From positions 1-5,795 of the forward strand of contig CADBMS010000174.1 in assembly GCA_902795935.1 (NCBI GenBank): DNA of 5,795 bases, in the 5' to 3' direction. This DNA is from an uncultured Methanobrevibacter sp. Lineage in GTDB: Archaea; Methanobacteriota; Methanobacteria; Methanobacteriales; Methanobacteriaceae. The notes under the pieces are model-generated. The model saw only the letters and a list, made by a program, of their open reading frames with translations, was not told the DNA's origin and searched no databases. The translations under genes were made by a program, and so were the position numbers. Each line of letters begins with the position of its first letter. Position 1 is the stretch's first letter. Below are positions 1 to 4,484 of this stretch, one piece after another.

Positions 1-15
1 AAAATAATTACAATT

Positions 16-39
16 AAAAAAGATTGTTTTTTCATTTTT
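16..39 (+). terminator. Possible T-rich terminator of an off-window rightward gene
   Basis: Six A (16-21) and six T (27-32) flank the five-base spacer GATTG, and a second T-rich run follows at 35-39. The layout could form a weak all A:U hairpin followed by U-tracts, and archaeal transcription often ends at such T-tracts. No upstream gene is visible to confirm the role. In DNA this AT-rich it may be plain composition. Confidence 0.25.
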
Positions 40-53
40 ACACCGTGAATATG

Positions 54-125
54 TTATATAATATAATTTAATAAGAATTATTATAATTATTAATATAATT
101 TAATAATTTAAGTTTACTATAAAAC
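54..125 (+). promoter_or_regulatory. Candidate promoter region for yjbQ
   Basis: Two TATA-like elements are visible. TTATATAAT at 54-62 would place a start near 85, giving a long leader. CTATAAAA at about 117-124 would place it near 145-150, giving a leader of roughly 25 bases. Neither has a clear BRE, and the surrounding AT richness makes box calls unreliable. No SD-like sequence is seen in the 15 bases before the ATG at 171, so a short leader or leaderless transcript is possible. Confidence 0.3.
59..106. repeat. 16-bp direct repeat pair upstream of yjbQ
   Basis: TAATATAATTTAATAA occurs exactly at 59-74 and again at 91-106, so the two copies are 32 bp apart start to start. Between them, TTAATAA (68-74) and TTATTAA (87-93) form a 7-bp inverted repeat with a 12-base loop. 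The copies are made only of A and T, so chance similarity is more likely than in mixed sequence. Their placement upstream of yjbQ also allows a role as tandem regulator sites or duplicated TATA/BRE-like elements. Confidence 0.5.
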
Positions 126-170
126 TAGTTATTAAGAGTATTTAGTTTATTAGAATAATAAATATTACTT

Positions 171-581
171 ATGAATATAATTAACTCAGAAATAATAGTC
201 AACACACATCATAAAATAGAAATTCAGGATATAAGTTCTAAAGTTAAAAATATATTAAATGAGAGTAACATAAATGATGGATTAGTTTCTGTCTATTCTA
301 AACATTCTACTTCAGCAATAGTTATTAATGAGAATGAAGATGGATTAATTGAAGATTTTAAAAATTTTTTGAACAAAATTGTATTAGAAGATGAATATCA
401 TCATAATCATATAGATAATAATGCTAAATCCCACATACAATCATTTTTACTTGGAAATTCAATTAGTATCCCTATAAAAAATTCAATAATAGATTTAGGT
501 GTTTGGCAAAGCATATTTTTTGTAGAATTAGATGGTCCTCGTAATAAACGAGTTATAAAAGTTAATATTATTGGTGTTTAG
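171..581 (+). CDS. yjbQ: YjbQ/UPF0047 family protein (putative thiamine phosphate synthase-like enzyme)
   Basis: This 136-residue protein is a full-length member of the small YjbQ/UPF0047 (COG0432) family. Family hallmarks appear in order: a His-Ser/Thr patch with an Asn-Glu pair (H45-S-T47-S, N53-E54), a His cluster Y76-H-H-x-H80, the N84-A-x-x-H88 helix, LLG (93-95), G110-x-W112-Q113, and the closing E119-x-D121-GPR124 segment. The conserved histidines suggest a metal or phosphate site. Escherichia coli YjbQ was reported to have weak thiamine phosphate synthase activity; whether that is the physiological role in archaea is uncertain. The protein has no signal peptide or membrane segment and is probably cytoplasmic. 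The ATG at 171 is the only start giving a family-typical N-terminus, although it lacks a recognisable SD site. It is the only rightward gene here and converges on pheT. The family call is strong; the exact reaction is inferred. Confidence 0.9.
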   Translation: MNIINSEIIVNTHHKIEIQDISSKVKNILNESNINDGLVSVYSKHSTSAIVINENEDGLIEDFKNFLNKIVLEDEYHHNHIDNNAKSHIQSFLLGNSISIPIKNSIIDLGVWQSIFFVELDGPRNKRVIKVNIIGV

Positions 582-590
582 ACCATCTAA
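528..590 (+). other. Inverted repeat/possible RNA structure spanning the yjbQ stop codon
   Basis: TTAGATGGTC (528-537), inside the codons for L-D-G-P, is perfectly complementary to GACCATCTAA (581-590), which begins with the G of the TAG stop. Directly inside the first arm, CTCG (538-541) pairs with CGAG (549-552) across a 7-base loop, so the two stems could stack. The remaining loop holds the palindrome TAATATTA (563-570). A T6 tract follows at 602-607. The layout could act in 3' end formation or mRNA stability. The pairing is seen directly; the function is inferred. Confidence 0.4.
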
Positions 591-601
591 AACTTTGAAT
601 C

Positions 602-607
602 TTTTTT
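602..607 (+). terminator. T6 tract, likely yjbQ terminator
   Basis: A run of six T lies 20 bases after the yjbQ stop and overlaps the end of the convergent pheT reading frame. Poly-T runs are the main archaeal termination signal, so this is the best candidate stop for the rightward transcript. Here it sits just downstream of a possible stem (right arm 581-590). Confidence 0.4.
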
Positions 608-2261
608 ATAATACTTCTAATTCAAACATAATTACTGGATATTCTAAGTTAAAATTAGTGATTACTTCAGGACTAATTTCTCCAAAAAAACCAGAAATTT
701 TATTTGTTTCATCATTTAATTGACTATCCACCTTAGCACATCTTCCTTTAATAAATGAAGGATGATCTATTGGACTTATTTCCATAGAATATCCTAGGTT
801 GTTTAATAATGCTGCTACTGTAGATTTAATTTCAGTGAAATTTGCAGTTGAATGTATAATAGCTCCAGCAACTTTTTTTTTTTTTTTAATTTTGGTTTCT
901 GCATGTTCAGATATATAAAGAACATCACCAATTTCAAATATTTTTTGAGGAAGTTCTTCATGTTTATTATCCTCTAAAAATTCAAGCAAACCATTAATTA
1001 AACTTTGACGTATCATAGTCCTATCTTGAGATATCGGTTGTTCAACTTGAACTCTTTCTTCTTCAGGTAAATTTAAAGCATTATAATGTTTTTCTTCATT
1101 AGTTAACATTAAACTCATAATTTCTTGGAAGGATAAACCAACTAAAACATCCCTTATTAAGTTATCAACAGTATTCCAATTATCTGTTTTAGCTACAGTC
1201 ATAATTTGAGGTAATTCTGGATTTATATTTTTAAATCCATATTCTACTGCAACATTTTCAATTAAATCATATTCATGAAGGATGTCTATTCTATATGCAG
1301 GTATTGTTACTTTTAATTCATTATCAGATAATATTTCAGCATTCATACGTGCTTTTAAGATTAATTTTTTTATTTCTTCAGCAGTTAATTGAAGACCAGT
1401 ATTTTTACAAGTTGCATCAACATGTAATTTTTTTGTTTTTGGAGTGAAATTAGGAGTAACAGTAGTTTTATTAGGATAAACTATTTCTAAAGATTCTATT
1501 TCACCACCAACTTCTCCAAATGAGGCACATATAATATTTAAAGCATAATTTACATATTTCTCATCAGTACCTGTTACATCAACTAAGATATTTTTTGTGT
1601 TTTCTGTTAATTTAGTTAACTCTCCATTAATAATTGGAGGCATTGATAGAACATTATCATTTTTATCTAAAATAACAGGACATTTATCTGAATTTAATAG
1701 TAGATGTGCATAATCTTTTCCTTTAGGATGATTTTCTAAAATTTCATTTAAATCCATTTCTTCATTAGCATCTAATGGTTTAAATTTAATTTCATCTCCT
1801 TTCATTGCTTTATAGTAAAAGGAACCCTCAATAACATCTAAGTTGTGAATTCCAATTGCAACTTTTTTACGGTCTCTCCCTATAACCCAATGTAAGTCTT
1901 CTTGGAATTCCATTACTTGTTTTAATTTTTTTTCGTTGAATTTGATATTTTTTATAAGTGCAAAACTAATATATGGCCTAATATTTTCAATTTCTTCATC
2001 AACAAAAACTTTGAGTCCAGAATCTTTAACTTTATATTCAGGCATTCCTGTTTCAATATCTAAAAAACCTTTTAAATTTCTAGCAACACCTTCTACTGAT
2101 AATTGGTCTGGCCTATTTGGGAAAAATTCTACTTTAATAGTTTTATCATCAAAATCTTCAATGTCACTTCCAGTCATTGGTAAAATATCAATTAATGTTT
2201 TTTGATCAATATCAATACCTAATTCTTTTAAATCATCATATTCAAATGTAATTACTGGCAT
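606..2261 (-). CDS. pheT: Phenylalanine--tRNA ligase, beta subunit (archaeal type)
   Basis: This is the beta chain of the alpha2-beta2 PheRS, which charges tRNA-Phe and edits misacylated Tyr-tRNA-Phe in the cytoplasm. At 551 residues it has the short archaeal/eukaryotic length, without the N-terminal tRNA-binding extension of bacterial PheT (about 800 residues). Seen in order are the FPNRPDQ motif (47-53) with the following SVEG segment; a B3/B4 editing domain around 110-260, including HLLLNSDKCPVI (186-197); a B5 domain around 270-346, ending in P-A-Y-R-I-D-I with DLIENVAVEYGF (332-343); and the catalytic-like core from about 355 to the end, with QPISQDR (408-414), FEIGD (442-446) and GFFGEISPEV (524-533). 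The ATG is set by AGGAG at 2269-2273, 7 bases upstream. Five consecutive lysines (459-463) come from an uninterrupted A15 tract. The partner pheS is absent from the window. The upstream membrane-protein gene ends 39 bp away and may share its transcript. Confidence 0.97.
   Translation of the reverse strand: MPVITFEYDDLKELGIDIDQKTLIDILPMTGSDIEDFDDKTIKVEFFPNRPDQLSVEGVARNLKGFLDIETGMPEYKVKDSGLKVFVDEEIENIRPYISFALIKNIKFNEKKLKQVMEFQEDLHWVIGRDRKKVAIGIHNLDVIEGSFYYKAMKGDEIKFKPLDANEEMDLNEILENHPKGKDYAHLLLNSDKCPVILDKNDNVLSMPPIINGELTKLTENTKNILVDVTGTDEKYVNYALNIICASFGEVGGEIESLEIVYPNKTTVTPNFTPKTKKLHVDATCKNTGLQLTAEEIKKLILKARMNAEILSDNELKVTIPAYRIDILHEYDLIENVAVEYGFKNINPELPQIMTVAKTDNWNTVDNLIRDVLVGLSFQEIMSLMLTNEEKHYNALNLPEEERVQVEQPISQDRTMIRQSLINGLLEFLEDNKHEELPQKIFEIGDVLYISEHAETKIKKKKKVAGAIIHSTANFTEIKSTVAALLNNLGYSMEISPIDHPSFIKGRCAKVDSQLNDETNKISGFFGEISPEVITNFNLEYPVIMFELEVL
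873..887 (-). repeat. A15 homopolymer inside pheT
   Basis: Fifteen consecutive A on the coding strand (T on the plus strand) encode lysines 459-463 as five AAA codons in the catalytic-like core region of PheT. The tract length is a multiple of three and the frame stays open on both sides, so the gene is intact as given. On the plus strand the same run is a T15 tract that would stop any rightward antisense transcription entering from yjbQ. Confidence 0.95.
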
Positions 2262-2268
2262 TAAATAA

Positions 2269-2273
2269 CTCCT
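2269..2273 (-). promoter_or_regulatory. Ribosome binding site of pheT
   Basis: AGGAG on the minus strand lies 7 bases before the pheT ATG. It fixes the start, which also matches the usual archaeal PheT N-terminus (MPV-T-F/Y-D-D-L). The same 7-base spacing is seen for the membrane-protein gene and the TIGR00300 gene. Confidence 0.85.
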
Positions 2274-2298
2274 AAATGTTTTAAAATTATAATATTTT

Positions 2299-2309
2299 TA
2301 TTAATATAT
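2299..2309 (-). promoter_or_regulatory. Candidate TATA box for pheT
   Basis: ATATATTAATA on the minus strand overlaps the last codons of the upstream membrane-protein gene. With the usual archaeal spacing of about 25 bases, it would give a start near 2278 and a leader of about 17 bases that still contains the SD site. The 39-bp gap shows no minus-strand T-run longer than four, so read-through from the upstream gene is equally possible. Confidence 0.3.
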
Positions 2310-2660
2310 GTTAAAAATTAATATAAAGAACAATGATTCAATTGTAAAGTGAAATGCGCGGTGGTGTAACCAACCATAATCAATATCACTTAATTCATGG
2401 TATACGTCTAATATAAAATGGATTAATGCAGCTAAAAAACCTATTTCAAATGATAAGAAAATTATACTTAAAATTATGAAATGAAATACTGCTTCTATTC
2501 CCTCATGAATTAACCACATTTGAATTGGTGAACCTACAATTTCTTTTATTAATCCTCCTAAAATAATGTAAAAATTGATAAATATTTTCCACATAACTGT
2601 ACTGTGAATTTCATCACTTACAGCTAGAAAAAGTGCAATAATAAACCAAGTTAAATTCAT
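2301..2660 (-). CDS. Small His-rich integral membrane protein of unknown function
   Basis: I do not recognise this 119-residue protein. It is strongly hydrophobic, with probable membrane helices near 2-15, 24-44, 56-84 (long; perhaps one bent helix or two) and 103-118. Eight histidines and many acidic residues sit in or beside the helices. They form three clusters: H52-E-x-x-E56-x3-H60; H81-x3-D85-x2-H88-E89; and H99-H-R-x-x-H104-x3-E108. That pattern resembles a metal site in membrane hydrolases or oxidoreductases. The last cluster loosely recalls the H-R-x-x-T-H-S motif of YdjM/DUF457 metal-dependent membrane hydrolases, but order and length do not fit well. The ATG at 2660 follows GGTGA with 7-base spacing, so the gene looks translated. 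It lies between ade (119 bp upstream) and pheT (39 bp downstream), on the same strand. A role in heme, metal or lipid handling is possible, but none can be assigned. Confidence 0.75.
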   Translation of the reverse strand: MNLTWFIIALFLAVSDEIHSTVMWKIFINFYIILGGLIKEIVGSPIQMWLIHEGIEAVFHFIILSIIFLSFEIGFLAALIHFILDVYHELSDIDYGWLHHRAFHFTIESLFFILIFNIY

Positions 2661-2667
2661 ATAAAGT

Positions 2668-2672
2668 TCACC
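2668..2672 (-). promoter_or_regulatory. Ribosome binding site of the small membrane-protein gene
   Basis: GGTGA on the minus strand lies 7 bases before the ATG at 2660 and matches the AGGAGGTGA-type archaeal SD core. An ATG just upstream, overlapping this site, runs into TGA after five codons and is not in frame. The ATG at 2660 is therefore the start. Confidence 0.8.
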
Positions 2673-2704
2673 ATATGAGTTTTATAATATTATACATTGT
2701 TACA

Positions 2705-2714
2705 TTTATATTTA
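2705..2714 (-). promoter_or_regulatory. Candidate TATA box for the small membrane-protein gene
   Basis: TAAATATAAA on the minus strand would place a start near 2685, leaving a leader of about 25 bases that includes the GGTGA site. The 119-bp gap after ade is the widest on the minus strand in this window, which supports a separate promoter here. The AT-rich background limits confidence. Confidence 0.35.
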
Positions 2715-2761
2715 AGTATATGATGGTATTTAGTTTAAGTATAATAAATTTTTAGATGGTA
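2711..2761. repeat. Two-part direct repeat between ade and the small membrane-protein gene
   Basis: TTTAAGTATA occurs exactly at 2711-2720 and 2734-2743, 23 bp apart. Each copy is followed by GATGGTA, at 2722-2728 and 2755-2761, with different spacers (1 and 11 bases). The copies overlap or flank the candidate TATA box of the downstream gene. The offset of the 10-mers is close to two helical turns, as expected for a tandem operator. They could equally be part of the 3' region of ade. Confidence 0.45.
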
Positions 2762-2779
2762 ATATTTAAAATTAGTATA

Positions 2780-4438
2780 TTATTTTATTTCTTTTATTAA
2801 ATCTACAAATTGGAATTTTTGAACATTAAATAAACCTTGATCGCTTAATTTCAACTCAGGTATTACTAAAAGAGATATAAACGATAATGACATAAATGGT
2901 ATGTCTTTGTTTAATCCAATTTCTTGTGATAATTGGTATAGTTCTTCTAATTTAGAATATATTATTTTTGCAGGTTCTGCAGCCATTAATCCAGCTATTG
3001 GTAATTTTACTGTTTTAATAGTGTTTGTAGCTACTGTTATTAGTCCTCCTTTGATTTTTATTAATTGGTTTACTGCTTGTGCCATATATTCATCATTTGT
3101 TCCAATTACTATTAAGTTATGTGAATCATGAGCTATACTAGTTGCAATTGCTCCTTCTTTAATTCCAAATCCTTTTATGAATGCTGTTGCTATATTTCCT
3201 TTAACATTTTTTTGTAATTTTTTTGAATAATGTTTTCCTTTACCATATCTTTCAACAACTGCAATTTTTAGGACATCTTTTTCAATATTTGTTTGTATTT
3301 CATTATTGATTATTATTAATTCAACTTCTTCTTCATAAGTTAATAAACTGTCTTTTGAAATACCAATTGAACGTACAATTGCACTATTTCCTTTAGCTTC
3401 AATTGCAAAATCTGATGGTTCAACAAAATCCAAATCAATAGTGTTATCCAAATAAGCAGAAGATGGTTCAAAAAGGGGTTCTTTATTTTCAGCAACAAGA
3501 ACTCCTCCAATATAAACTGATTTAACATTGAAAGATTTTAAATCATCAATTATAATAAAATCTGCATAATTACCTACAGCTATTGCCCCCATATTTAAAG
3601 AGTAATGTTGCGCTGGGTTAATTGTAACCATTTTAATTGCTTCAATAGGATCAATACCTAATTTAATAGCTTTACGAATAGTTACATCTAAATGACCTTC
3701 ATTTACTAAAGTTTCAGCAGAAATATCATCTGACACTAAAAAATCAATATGCCCCCCAACTAAATCTTCTAAATTTTTAGCTACAGAACCATTACGACCC
3801 ATAATTTTCATACCTAAGTTATGCTTCTCAGTTGTTTCTTCTATAGAACTACATTCATGATCTGTAGAAATTCCTGCATTAACATAAGTGACTAAATCTT
3901 CATTAGATAAAAGAGGTGCATGACCATCAATAGGTTTACCAATATCTATAGCTTTTTGTATTTTAGCCATTACTTCAGAATCTTTTGCAATAACACCCGG
4001 AAAATTCATAAGTTCTCCTAAAGCAACAATATAATCCTCTTTTAATAATTCACCTATTATTTTAGAATCTAGAGTTGCGCCTGAAAATTCAAATGGAGTT
4101 GCTGGAACACAAGAGGGTGCTGAAAAATAAGTTCTTAACGGAGTATTTTTAGAATCATTATGCATAAATTCAATTCCTTCTACTCCTAAAACATTACCAA
4201 TTTCATGAGGATCTGCTATAATTGCTGTTGTACCATATGGCACACTTGCTTGAGCAAAATATGAAGGGGTTAACATTGAACTTTCAATATGAATATGTGA
4301 ATCTATTAAACCTGGAATAATTAATCCTTCAAATTCACCTGTAATACGTTTAACTTCAGTTATTATTCCATTTTTTATATTTATCTCTGCAGGATAAATT
4401 TCATCTGTAATTAAATCTAAAATATTTCCTTTAATCAT
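2780..4438 (-). CDS. ade: Adenine deaminase
   Basis: This 552-residue enzyme hydrolyses adenine to hypoxanthine and ammonia in purine salvage. It belongs to the amidohydrolase superfamily, adenine deaminase (Ade) type. The metal-site motifs run in order: PGLIDSHIHIESSM (42-55, with H48 and H50), ADPHE (75-79), GELMNFPGV (141-149, where E142 is the likely bridging ligand), DGHAP (171-175), STDHE (191-195) and VSDD (235-238, the likely catalytic aspartate). NPAQHY (274-279) and the strand around 286-299 close the barrel. The Ade-specific C-terminal domain follows, with RYGKG (397-401), GFGIKEGA (423-430), AHDSHN (436-441), LPIAGLM (479-485) and the end segment S-x-S-F near 517-520 with L-S-D-Q-G-L-F (531-537). 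Length is close to the family norm. The ATG at 4438 gives the normal N-terminus but has only a weak GTGA site 4 bases away. The gene lies 46 bp after the TIGR00300 gene on the same strand. Confidence 0.96.
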   Translation of the reverse strand: MIKGNILDLITDEIYPAEINIKNGIITEVKRITGEFEGLIIPGLIDSHIHIESSMLTPSYFAQASVPYGTTAIIADPHEIGNVLGVEGIEFMHNDSKNTPLRTYFSAPSCVPATPFEFSGATLDSKIIGELLKEDYIVALGELMNFPGVIAKDSEVMAKIQKAIDIGKPIDGHAPLLSNEDLVTYVNAGISTDHECSSIEETTEKHNLGMKIMGRNGSVAKNLEDLVGGHIDFLVSDDISAETLVNEGHLDVTIRKAIKLGIDPIEAIKMVTINPAQHYSLNMGAIAVGNYADFIIIDDLKSFNVKSVYIGGVLVAENKEPLFEPSSAYLDNTIDLDFVEPSDFAIEAKGNSAIVRSIGISKDSLLTYEEEVELIIINNEIQTNIEKDVLKIAVVERYGKGKHYSKKLQKNVKGNIATAFIKGFGIKEGAIATSIAHDSHNLIVIGTNDEYMAQAVNQLIKIKGGLITVATNTIKTVKLPIAGLMAAEPAKIIYSKLEELYQLSQEIGLNKDIPFMSLSFISLLVIPELKLSDQGLFNVQKFQFVDLIKEIK

Positions 4439-4442
4439 GATT

Positions 4443-4463
4443 TCACTAAAAATATATTATAAA
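4443..4463 (-). promoter_or_regulatory. Weak SD and TATA-like sequence before ade
   Basis: GTGA (4443-4446) is only 4 bases from the ade ATG, closer and shorter than the other SD sites here. The minus strand also carries TTTATAATATATT, ending about 13 bases before the ATG. It is too near for a normal leadered transcript, so it either drives a leaderless message or is background composition. ade may instead be expressed by read-through from the upstream gene. Confidence 0.3.
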
Positions 4464-4465
4464 AT

Positions 4466-4471
4466 AAAAAA
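4466..4471 (-). terminator. T6 tract after the TIGR00300 gene
   Basis: The minus strand reads six T about 14 bases after the stop codon of the TIGR00300 gene, followed by more T-rich sequence (4461-4464 and 4448-4452). This fits an archaeal T-tract terminator, perhaps partial, ahead of ade. Such runs are common in AT-rich intergenic DNA. Confidence 0.35.
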
Positions 4472-4484
4472 TTGAATTAAATAT

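Noticed and set aside
1..170. Possible tRNA, small RNA or origin in the AT-rich leader
   Set aside because: No cloverleaf, no GC-rich island (usual for RNA genes in AT-rich archaea), and no repeated origin-box pattern apart from the single 16-bp A/T pair.
1936..2205. Open 89-codon plus-strand frame inside pheT
   Set aside because: It lies fully antisense to the conserved N-terminal part of pheT, has no SD site, and its translation is low-complexity Ser/Lys-rich with no recognisable motif. It is a shadow of the real gene.
2301..2660. Assignment of the 119-residue protein to the YdjM/DUF457 metal-dependent hydrolase family
   Set aside because: Only the H-R-x-x-H piece is similar. The Thr-His-Ser core is missing, the motif order differs, and the protein is shorter than that family, so I left it as unknown.
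2901..3131. Plus-strand frame antisense to the ade C-terminal domain
   Set aside because: The ade frame is conserved throughout this stretch, and the opposing frame shows no family features or start signal.
3340..3528. 62-codon minus-strand frame overlapping ade in another phase
   Set aside because: It is a same-strand alternative frame within intact ade. The Leu/Ile-rich translation is a by-product of AT-rich codons, and there is no sign of a frameshift in ade.
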